A DNA stretch of 64,000 nucleotides from Sympetrum striolatum. Its lineage: Eukaryota; Arthropoda; Insecta; Odonata; Libellulidae. Positions within the stretch are counted from its first letter, which is position 1, and each line of letters begins with the position of its first letter. The stretch spans positions 27,994,459 through 28,058,458 of the forward strand of contig OX388349.1 in the NCBI GenBank assembly GCA_947579665.1, read 5' to 3'. The translations under genes were made by a program, and so were the position numbers. Positions 45,201-55,165 of this stretch are shown in pieces. Under the pieces are notes generated by a model that worked only from the letters and a program-made list of their open reading frames with translations, did not search any database and was not told the origin of the DNA.

Positions 45201-47956
45201 TAATAATTACCCGTGAAATCCCATATCGGAAAATTTTAAAATTTTAACACCTTCCATAAAAACGACAACTTCGTCTCCCAATACCATCCAGTTTACAAAA
45301 TCAGAACAAAATTTAAAACTCTGGGAAGATTGTTGGGCCAACATTAGAACCTTTAGCAAGCATCGTCGTGACCTTTCGTCAACACTGGAATAGCTCATAA
45401 GTGCTGATCTAACTCGGGTTTTTTAACAAGATGAGCTATTGGGAAATTACGCAGTACAAGCTCGCAATTCCCAGCTTCCCTTTGGCCTTCAATTGAGCAA
45501 TGTTTCAACCGTTCTCCACAAATGACGCACGCACTTCGTTCCCCTCGAACAAGGGCTTTTTTCTTCACGGAGGACCCTTCCAATCTCAAAGCAAGGTGGA
45601 GAAAACCGCGCTAAGGCTGGCCACACCTTTGCGAAACTCTGCAGCGGAACTCCTCGGAACATGGCCGAGCCTCAAAAGACACCGTGGAGTGGTTCCATTC
45701 TGTTTGCACACTCATTTGAAAAGAGGGCAGTTACTAGTCCTTGGGAAGAGGTCTTCTGGGCGGCAACTTTGAGGGAAAGGAGTTGCGGAGGCCCTGATAA
45801 GAGTTTTCGGAGGTGTAGTGTGGAATTGTTAGAAACGAGTGGAAAGGTTACGGTTGAAAGGGCACTGCTCGACCACGTTTACCCTTCAGTCTGTGTGTAA
45901 ACCGGTGGTCGTAGGCTCTTTTGGTCGCATCTTTGTGATCTAGCACACATTTCCATACGGTCTATTTGAAAATAACGATGGTGAAGGCGTTTTTCATATG
46001 TAACCTAATTGAAGAGGTTTTGATAATATTTTTGTGCGAACAAATTGATATTTAATGTTCGAACACATCGTACTCCTCAAAAGTAATGAATATTCACAAT
46101 AATAAGCTCAAGGTAAATTCCAGAAAAAAAATATTCCGTCACGCATCTTAATTAATAATATAATAATATAATATATATATATGTAAGAAATCTCTATATC
46201 GATAATTGTCGCGCATTAGGGTTTTATGATTATTTTGGGTTGATGTGACAGTCACTGAATTGGCACCCAATTTGCAACCTTTTTAGTAGTACTGATATAT
46301 GATATATTTTTCATTTCTGTAATCTACTTCAAAGAGGGAAGCCAATAGGCCACTTGTTAGGGGATAATGTAAATCTATATTAATATAATAATCAATCTAT
46401 AATTAATCTATAAATAATAATAATTAATAATCTACCTGTAAATCATTACAGCATGCAATTAGGAAGAAGCGCGAATTACACCCATTACAGTACAATCAGG
46501 CGTAACATTTTCTGTAACCCTCATCGGTTATCGTAAAAATAATAATTCTCCCGAAACCAATATCAATAGCTATCTCTTTATTGATGGACGCTCCAAATAC
46601 AGCTGAATCTAGTGAGTAACAGGTTGCTACAGCTTAACAGTTTCCAACCCATTTCATTCACCCGTGCTATGCATGCAACTGATCATTTATGGACTTATGA
46701 ATTCCAGTTGAACCAGAATGAAATGGAAACAGGCGTGCTTTTGTAAGTACCGCATCTAAACTTCTTAATCTTTGTATCTGAGTTAGAGGGAAATCCATTT
46801 CCAAATATCGAACATGGATATTTCAGGGGAAAAACTATCATAGAAGGTTTTCTTCTAAAATTATTTCCTTTTACTGTTCCTGTCACTAGCCAATAATTAC
46901 TCATTTCTCAAGTAAGTAGCTGCATGGTAAACTTTGTAGATTTATTTAACCAAATAGCTAAAGAGAACTTAGGAATGTTAATTACAACCCTTTTTCCTGA
47001 AAGAACATGTTCCAATGAACTTATACAAATTAGGATCTTTGACCACATTAATTAAAATGTAACATATAACAAAATTATGAAATTTCATTAGTATGGAATC
47101 TGTAAGTTGTTTTTCTTCCTTTGATTTGAAAAAGGTCAAGAAAGAGAAGTTACAGAACTCCAGTCGAATTCATCTCATTCGCCATCAAATTATTTTGTTC
47201 ATTTTTATATCTATACATGCTTCTCTTTTGATGATTGTTCGGAGATAGCGCTGTCATAAGTTAATATTTGTGAACAATATATCTTTATGTACGTATCAAC
47301 TGAAATTTTTGGGTTTACAATCCCTCTAGAAAAACTGACGGAGTAGATAGAAAGACGCCAAAATCTGAGCTGCAGCTGCGCTGAGATGGATCGGATTCGT
47401 ACCTTACTTATATCTCTTTTTCTCAAACGTCTACTTCAGAGAAGATCTTTCTTCCTGACCACTGGTCCAGTTCTTATATTATTCAAGATGGTGGACCAAA
47501 ATGATGTCGCGATCGATGTTCCAAAGCAGCTGAACCGTGAATGGACTTATAAACTCTTCAAAAGAAAATCTTTTATCTCGCTACAAATCTTTTTGCCTAC
47601 GTAATCCTTCTCTTTCGAAATCTTCCTTCCATCCATGGCTCGATTGAAAGTTAAATTGATCATTTAAATATATTTTATATGATAAACATTTGCAGGTATA
47701 TTTGAATAATATCCCTATCCAATGTAAGCAGCATAATTTTTCGCTGCGAATTTAATGCTTATTGTTCAACTTTTGATTGATTTTGCATTTACTAATATAA
47801 AAATCATTTATATCTGGTGATCGATTAACTACCAGTTCATACAGCGAACACTTTAAGAAAGATTTTCATGGTCTGACTTCCAACAGATGTTCGCGTATCG
47901 GCTGCTCGCAAAATACAAAAAAGCGACGCATGTGGAAGGACATTTAGAATTATTTT
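45201..47956. other. non-coding stretch with one GC-rich patch
   Basis: Bases 45390-45930 are GC-balanced, with a 90-codon plus-strand frame (45500-45772) overlapped by another plus frame and by a minus-strand frame. No domain is recognisable and I do not call a gene. The stretch 46150-46440 is dominated by AT and AAT simple repeats. The remainder is AT-rich. Confidence 0.45.
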
Positions 47957-47977
47957 ATGTCTATGTCTATGTAAGAA

Positions 47978-48009
47978 CCCTGCAAGCCGCCTTTCGGCGT
48001 GTGGCAGGG
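47978..48009 (-). other. LINE 3' UTR hairpin with GAAA loop
   Basis: On the minus strand: outer stem CCCTGC/GCAGGG (all Watson-Crick) and inner stem CGCC-GAAA-GGCG. This is the reference form of a structure kept in all three copies. Confidence 0.65.
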
Positions 48010-48027
48010 GGTGCAAGCACCTTGACT

Positions 48028-49160
48028 CTATTTTCCTAAACGGTTGCATTCGCGTATACTTCGCGGAAAAAATGAAGTTTTGAAACGATTTGTTCTAGCA
48101 TCAATTTCCCTAATCTTTCGGGCAGTATCAGCACGGCCCATATAACAGGGGGGTCGCATTATATCGGTTACATCATCTGAAAACGTTATTTCTCTGAACT
48201 TATTTAATAAATTTATCCTTTGAATTTTTCTTCTATCTTCTAATGATTCCCATCCCGCGTCCTGTAACATCTGAGTGACACTCGCTGTTTTATCGTAGCA
48301 ATTCTTTACAAATCGTATCGCCTTTCGTTGTACTTTTTCTAAATCCCGAGTATGACATTTCTCGGCGGGATCCCATACACTACATGCATACTCAAGGTGA
48401 GGCCTAACTAACGCTAAGTAACATCGCTCGCGAACCTTTTCTTCGCTCCTACCGACTATTCTTTTAACGAAGCCGAGTTTCTTAAGTGCTTTTCCACATA
48501 TATTTCGGATGTGGGCACTCCGTGATAGATTATTCGAGAGAGTTACTCCAAGATACTTTACCGATTCTACTGTCATTAGGTTTACCCCTCGGAGACTATA
48601 AGAATAATCATTTATTATAGATTTACTTTCGAAGAAGTTAACTACCGAACACTTTTCTACATTAAGCTCTTATTGCCAATCATTGCACCAATTCATAATT
48701 CTATCTAAGTCGTTCGAAAGGGTTAATCTATCCTCTGAACTAACTATTTCCCTGTAAATGACTGTGTCGTCTGCGAATATCCTAACATTGCTTTCAATGT
48801 GATTGCTGAGGTCGTTGATGTATACTAAAAATAACAACGGTCCAATTACACTGCCCTGAGGGACGCCCGAGGTCACCTTAACCAAGTTGGAACTAATACT
48901 ATCGAGTACTACTCGTTGCTCTCTATCGGTGAGAAAGTCTTTTATCCAGTTAATAACTTCTGCATTGATACCCGCAACTTCTAATTTGTACAGAAATTTA
49001 TGATGAGGTACCTTATCGAAAGCCTTCCGAAAATCTAAAAATATCGCATCGACTTGATTATGTTTTTCAGCAGAGTTTAGAACATCGTGTACTAATAAAG
49101 CCAGCTGAGACTCGCAAGAACGAGTCTTACGAAAACCGTGTTGATTCCTAATTATGAAAT
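48028..49160 (-). pseudogene. LINE reverse transcriptase with one in-frame stop
   Basis: Read on the minus strand in a single frame. In order: NQHGFRKTRS near the 5' end; the palm motif DAIFLDFRKAFDKVPHH (about 49000-49060); SGVPQGSVIGPLLF (about 48835-48875); the catalytic box FADD (about 48768-48782); a TAA stop at 48670-48672 after MNWCNDWQ; then, with no frame change, YLGVTLS, LGFVKRIVG, LVRPHLEYACSVWDP, LEKVQRKAIRF and the C-terminal REIDARTNRF, ending at 48028. The thumb-side block is typical of CR1/Jockey-type LINEs. The endonuclease domain and the first reverse transcriptase blocks are missing through 5' truncation. Apart from that one stop the frame is open, which points to a rather recent insertion. 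Confidence 0.9.
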
Positions 49161-49165
49161 TGGAC

Positions 49166-49974
49166 GTTTACTGCCCTTTATTGACGACTTTTGGAAACAA
49201 ACTCACATTTTTATACTCTGAGAGTAAAAATCTTCTTCATAATTATACTTTTATATCCATTGATTAGCCATCTTAATAAAAAAAGCCTCACTGATCATTG
49301 TTGTATGATCACCAACCTAATCTAAGCTATTTCAGTAGCACGTATATTAGGTTCAGTAAAGTATTTTAGTATAAATCAGAAAATAAATTATACTACGCTA
49401 ATGACTTTTTATGGAGAGTCTTTTCTGCCATCAGTTTGCGTCATCAACGAAATCAACAATCTATCCTATGAAAAAAATTTTCGCAATGCTTCGAACGTCC
49501 CCGCTGGATTATACCAAACAACGGTTACGCTTGACCACCGAATAAAAACTTGTTTAATCTTTTGTTTTAAAAACAAAAGATTGTTTCATTTATGCCTTTA
49601 TAATTATTTACTTTCGAATTAGACATAATTATAAAATGAAAACTGTTTTACTTTGGTAATATCTTAACTCTTTGTTAATAATTTCATTTGATTGTGGAAG
49701 CTGTCTTCCTTTGTTTCTGTGAATATTTCAATTATTTTAAGCTATCTACGAGATTAAGCTATGCCACATAGCTGCTATAAGGTGGCCGTAGAGTGATCAA
49801 GATAGATTTTGTTGAATAATTTAATATATAGTATTTTAATCAAATTGTTACCTAGTTAAGGTTTTGGTCATTTATCGTGGAGAATAGAATATATTTATCA
49901 TAATTCTTTTCGCACAGCATATAGAAAACTGTCTTAAACCAACTTTAAACAGTCTTGTTTATAACTTCTATTTT
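49166..49974. other. AT-rich non-coding stretch
   Basis: Contains a perfect 27-bp palindrome, AATCTTTTGTTTT-A-AAAACAAAAGATT, at 49556-49582. Otherwise nothing is recognisable. Confidence 0.5.
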
Positions 49975-50250
49975 ATGAAATCTACTGTGGTATGAGTGAT
50001 ACTGAATAATGACGCTAATTGAGGTCTCTCCTAATGGAATACTAAGAAACGTGTTGCTGATGGAGTCATTCTGCTTCAATTGCGTGGTCAAATACCGTTT
50101 ATAGCATACTGACTCCGTAAGGAAAGTAAGGGCGAAATATCTTACTTCTTATCGTGTTAAGTAAGCCTCATTTTGCCTATCTCTTTTTGGTTAGTTTAAG
50201 AGGGGGTTACGTTCCAACTGGTCCTCTGGCTGAATACTTTACATGCATCA
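49975..50250 (+). repeat. dispersed repeat R, copy 3
   Basis: A compact copy: CTACTGTGGTATGAGTGATACTGAATAATGACGCTAATTGAGGTCTCTCCTAATGGAATACTAAG, GAGTCATTCTGCTTCAATT, GTAAGGAAAGTAAGGGCGAAATATCTTACTTCTTATCGTG, AGTAAGCCTCATTTTGCC, and AAGAGGGGG...CCAACTGGTCCTCTGGCTGAATACTTTAC. It matches copies at 28855 and, inverted, at 54805. No terminal inverted repeats or target duplications are seen. Confidence 0.7.
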
Positions 50251-51599
50251 TTTTGGATAAAATTTATCTTGTAATAGCATTCCAGGAGAAATAAGTGTTA
50301 AAACCATTTATTTTGCATACACGTTAGGGAAACATCCTCGCTTTCAAAGTAAGAAAAATGTTAGAATACCCTCTTCTTACGAATCAATTCATATTCCGAT
50401 TCTGACGTAAATTAGCACCTCTCAGATTCCCGCATTAGACAAACGCCTAAGTTTTTCCAAGATAACCCATAACTTTCGCGGTCACCCAGATTCGATTGAA
50501 TAATGGAGGAGATTTAGCGGAGGAGATAAAAATATTTTGCTAGTTTGATAAAATTTCATCGAATAATGGAGATAGAAGGGAGGTTTGACCGCGTTTGTCG
50601 GCTTCCCCATGCGAGTTTAAAGTTTCAATAGAAGCTTTTCGGGACGACTTATTCAATAAGAACTTTCGGATTGCATACTTCACCGTCAGATGTTTAGTTT
50701 CATCTCCTTTATGGACTCTCTACTCAGTCTTAAACTTTTGATGGGGAAGTTTTTGTAATTTCAGATTTTGGTAAACAGTTTTATCGTTAAGTAAATGTTA
50801 ATTTTGTTGGTTATTAATTCATTTCAAAATTCAATACAGTTCTCTGGATGATATATCGCCATGCTTCTTCGAATTATATAATATTAGAAACTTGTGGTTT
50901 GAAGAAATATCCATCACAAAACGACTTATTTGAAATATAACTGTTGGAAAATATTTCACAAATAAGCAAATAGGCACTTTCGATCCATCACCAACAGTAA
51001 AGTTCGAATAAAATCGAATAGTAAAATATACTTGATGATAGCATATCATTTCAAAATTGGTTACATAATTATATTTAATTCTAATATATTTTGTCGTGGT
51101 ATTAAAAATACCGCATACATCTTCACCATAACTGAAATCACAGCAAAAACGCCGTTGCTTGCCATGCAGAAGGGCGGAATTCAATTCCCCGCAAGGTATT
51201 TCATCTTCCGGAATTTTTGCTGTATTAGAGGAAACAGGTCAATTCATAAAAATATGGGTAAAAAAAGGCTGTAGATGCGTAGAGCTACATTTTTCTAGTT
51301 CGCTGCAAAGACAAATTCACTTGATAAGCGTACGATAGTTACGATGTGCGAGCTACCCCAGCATCCGAAGATTTTGTCTCATTGTAAGGATTGTCTCCCA
51401 TTCAATACCACTCGTATCTTAGTAGCACATCCCAGTGAAAAGATACGTTTAGTTGCGCTTCTTTACACACCGTAAAAAGTAATTATTTGCGCCCAAAGAC
51501 ATTAGGAAGAGAACATTAGAAAAGTAACCCTTTTACCACACTCGGAAAAGTAGAATTAAGGGAATTATATGATGTGATTTCAACTTCCGATGATTTGAT
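50251..51599. other. non-coding stretch
   Basis: Even-composition at 50370-50720, then AT-rich. The 117-codon minus-strand frame (50831-51184) and the 80-codon plus-strand frame (51032-51274) overlap each other and lack domains; I call neither. Confidence 0.45.
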
Positions 51600-52560
51600 T
51601 AACGCCCGTCGATCTTCATCACGGGAATGCCTCTTAACTTACGAAATTTAGTTACTGTGCAAATATTCCGTCATTGTCACAAACTTTCCCATAGCTCCTA
51701 CTCCATTTCTCTCCAGGTATCCTTCCTTCCGCCAACACCGCCCTTTCTCCCTCTCTCTAATTCTTACGACTCCATCTTTCTCTGCCCAACTTTTCCCTCC
51801 TTCTCCCTCGAGAGCCTCTTCCCATCCTTTCCCTTGTTCCACGATCCCTACACCTTGCCAACACAAGTCACCGTGTTGTTTGATGGGAAAATAGCCCCAG
51901 GGAGGGCAGCCGTAAGGAGCCACCGTTCGGAGGGGGAGATGGAAGTTTGCCGGTGCATCCCCCGCGAAGCGTCTTGGGCGTGGGACGCGGCCTGAGGACA
52001 TCAGAGGCCTCTCGGACGACGCAGGAGAGCAGAAAGAAGCGGTTTAAGCGGTCGGGATGTGTGCGGGGAGGCAAAGATGGATGGCGTGGGAGGCTGAGAC
52101 GGTTAGGCTTGACGTCGTTATTTGCTGAGGTCAGAACCCAAAGGGTGGTCGAAGCTGTCCCTCTCTCTCTTGCAGGCCGCAGCAGAGACAAGCTCATTAC
52201 CAAATTAGTCCCAGTGAGGGGGGAACTGCAGGGGGTGGGGTGACCGGGTGGGTGGGGAAAAATGGAGCAAATGTCGATTCACCCTCCCTTCTCATCCGGT
52301 AAACTTGGAGATAAAAATTCGTTGTCCGCTGCCGCAATGGGTTTTGTTTTTCGCTCTATTTTTTCCCCTCAAACTCTCTTCGTGTTTGACGGTGGGGCCA
52401 TGTCCCAGATTAAGACGTAGAGTAGCGGTTTTGCAGGCAGCGGTGCGATGCTGATGTGTACACTGTTGCAGCGGCTGAAGGAGGGGATGAAAATACTTGG
52501 CTGAGGGAAAGGTGGTGGGGAGGATATGGAAAAAATGCGGGTCGTTTTATAAAGTTGATA
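51600..52560. other. GC-rich island with a strand-composition switch
   Basis: Bases 51715-51870 are strongly C/T-rich on the plus strand, then from about 51950 to 52250 the plus strand becomes G/A-rich. There are several CpG-containing words. Four long frames overlap on the two strands (up to 122 codons), which is what such skewed composition produces by chance. A CCCTCTCTCTCTTGCAG|GC acceptor-like site occurs near 52175, but no exon with a domain follows. Possible promoter or CpG-rich island. Confidence 0.3.
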
Positions 52561-54804
52561 AAATTGAAGAAATTAAGAGAGGGGGGATTTCTACAGCACT
52601 GAGAGGATGAAGGTGAATGGAACGAAGGATTTTTCGAGATGAAAAGAACATCCGATAGATAATCCTATGAGAGGAAAATGTTATCATATGCGATTCCTTT
52701 CATTGAAATAGGTTACTATTCATACAAATTCCAAAGTAGGCAATTTTATTATGTGCTATTTATGTACGATCTTCTGTTTCGATAGGTTTTGCCGACTTCT
52801 TTCTCGAATTGGAGTGTATGTTTTTTGTAGGATCCGAGTACCGGCTAAGCGGAGTTATCCTTCTCAGAGAATAGTTGTGTTTGACTATTTTTAGGCCCTA
52901 CTTCCTTCTCCTATTCCTATATATTATATGAATAAATTAAACACCAAAGTGATGGCCAAGATATGTTTGACATCAAATTCCATTCCATATAAAGGAAAGA
53001 TTTCACAGGAATACGCCTCTTTTTCTTTCTTTGCCAAAGCATGAAATGATCGCAAGTTTCTACTTAATCTGAAGCCAATTACTGCTTAATGGCCTCAATA
53101 TTTCACCTTTGACTACAAAGGAGAGCACAATTTGAAAGAATTAAATACTTTATCAAACCCTTTTTAAAATCTTTTAGAGCGAAGAGTGGCAATAGTGAAA
53201 TCGAGTTAATTGTGAATTCCTTGTGAAACGTTGCCAGACCTATTCTTTACCTCATTAAGGAAATAATGAATTTAAATTTTTCCTCAACTTCTTTCATGTG
53301 AACCATTTAGTTTTTAGGTCAACCTGATTCCTCTTTTTCTCGCTAATAACTTTATCAAGCAATTAATTATCTTTTGATTGCTACCTTATATATTTGTAAT
53401 ATTTTGAAATCTTAATTTTTAGGGATTTATTATCTGTTTTTTCCTACCGTTTTCAGATATTTCATGCTATCGATTGTGATTATTTTCTTAAGCTACTCGA
53501 AAATTGGACGGCTGAATTTATAACTTTATTCACTCAAATAGTAGGTCGCCGCATGAGGAAAACTAGGCTACAAACAAAAATACTTACTCTCGAAAGAAAA
53601 GCTGTTAATATTGTCACCGTATTAACTCCTAATGCGAGAAAAATGTGTAATTTCCAATTAATTAAATATTTTGCAGATGTTATAGATTAATCATTTTTGT
53701 AATTTCTATTATACTCTCTATATTGTGAAGCTATGACATAATGACCTCAGTTTTCGTTAATAAAGATCAAATTTGCTGTTTAAATAATGCACGAATAAAG
53801 AAGAATATATTTTAGCAAGCTGAAATTCAATATAAGTTACATATATAAAATGTGTTGATGTTAAGATGTATGATTATACTGATGGGGGTTGTGGATTTCT
53901 GTATAAAGACTGGATGTGCATTATGTCAATATGACGTACACCGGACAGCTATCCTCTTGTTACGTGATAATATCAATAATATATATAATTATACCGTTTC
54001 CTAAATCAAGCTAGCAATTAAAATAATGTCCTCCCGAAAGTTGAAGGAATACACAATATATCCCCCATTTGCTACAAAAGTCTTTGGAGAGTGGATTAGA
54101 CGACTGAATAAGCACTGAAGAGTAAAAATGTTTGCCTTGGCTTTCCTCAGTAAGTCGGAATGCTATGATCGAATAATCTCGTACATGCTACATTAATGAC
54201 TTTTCGGATCATTCAATAAAAAAGCCGTAAATTATTACTCACATCACTGCGGCTTTCAAATTACCACAGCCTTGAACACGACTGAGATGTGGGTAAGTTA
54301 TGGATACGTTATCTTCTATTCCGTAACGAGAGACCAATTAAAGTAACGAATGGGGTGGGAATTGAGGAAGGAAACTAAACGAAAGTATCGATGGGAAGGA
54401 GAGAGAAGTGTATGAAAAGGGAGATCGAACAGGGCGTGGGAAAAAAGACAGAGTAGCTTGATAGAGAAAAGAGAAGAGATAAAGATAGAAGGCGGGAGAA
54501 GAAACGAGATTAGGTCGGTGAAACATGTGGGCAAGCGGAGGAAACGAAAAGGTTTTAAGAAACCGGTAAAAAAGAGCGGATTGGGGGACTATGTGTTAGG
54601 AATTAAGCCCGAAGGCAGTAGGAACGATTAGAAATATTTCTATTAATCTGCTTTTAAAATAAAACTTTTTATACTAAAGAAACAATCACCAAAAAATATT
54701 ATGATGTCCAGCTATGCAATAATCAAATAAAATCTTCAGTTTCTATAATATTAAGGATGTATTGGTGTACCACAAGTCCCCATTCTGACTGTTAAGTATT
54801 CTGC
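52561..54804. other. AT-rich stretch ending in a purine-rich tract
   Basis: No supported gene. Bases 54340-54600 are almost entirely purine-rich on the plus strand (GAGGAAGGAAACTAAACGAAAG and similar). The remainder is AT-rich. Confidence 0.45.
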
Positions 54805-55165
54805 CCGAAAGCACCTGATTGGAACCTGACCACCTCTAAAATTAGCTACTACGATATAGTAGTAGAAATGCAAGGAAATGCTCTGCTACTAGGCAATATG
54901 ATGAGTGAGGTAGTTTGCTCTTACTTTCCTCACAGAGCCAGAATATGTAAGAGGAATATGTGTAAATCAGTTGACATAAGTGAAGCACAATAACTCTACG
55001 GGTAACACTTTTCTTGGCATTCCATAAGGTGATCTCAATTCAGCATCACTCATACCTCAGTAGCTTCCATGGCATCCCATGAGCAAGACTGAGACAAAGG
55101 AGATGAAACATACATCTCTCCCTATTCTGTTCTAAAAGACAAATGAAAAATATCCGATTCATCAT
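54805..55165 (-). repeat. dispersed repeat R, copy 4
   Basis: Minus-strand copy. Its reverse complement runs TTTCATTTGTCTTTTAGAACAG, ACTGAGGTATGAGTGATGCTGAATTGAGATCACCTTATGGAATGCCAAGAAAAGTGTTACCCGTAGAGTTATTGTGCTTCACTTATG, GAGGAAAGTAAGAGCAAACTACC, and TTTAGAGGTGGTCAGGTTCCAATCAGGTGC...GGGCAGAATACTTAAC. It covers both proximal and distal halves of R without interruption. Confidence 0.7.

Larger units (their letters stand above)
47957..49165 (-). mobile_element. CR1/Jockey-type LINE, copy 3 (5'-truncated)
   Basis: The most complete LINE in the window, about 1.2 kb on the minus strand. It contains reverse transcriptase from just before the palm to the C-terminus, a short 3' UTR of about 70 bp with the conserved hairpin (47978-48009), and a tail of ACATAG-like repeats (47957-47975) instead of poly(A). 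The sequence differs more from copies 1 and 2 than they differ from each other, so it belongs to another subfamily. The 5' truncation at about 49165 is typical of LINE insertion; a target duplication is not obvious. Confidence 0.9.

Noticed and set aside
45500..45900. Two overlapping plus-strand frames (90 and 79 codons)
   Set aside because: No domain, overlapping in two frames with a third on the minus strand; GC-balanced composition alone explains them.
51627..52203. Overlapping frames of 98-122 codons on both strands
   Set aside because: GC-rich, strand-skewed DNA yields long stop-free runs by chance; the frames contradict each other and none has a recognisable domain.
52170..52220. Small exon after CCCTCTCTCTCTTGCAG
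   Set aside because: The acceptor is good and a GTGAGG could be a donor, but the ~30-base insert gives no recognisable peptide and no partner exons.
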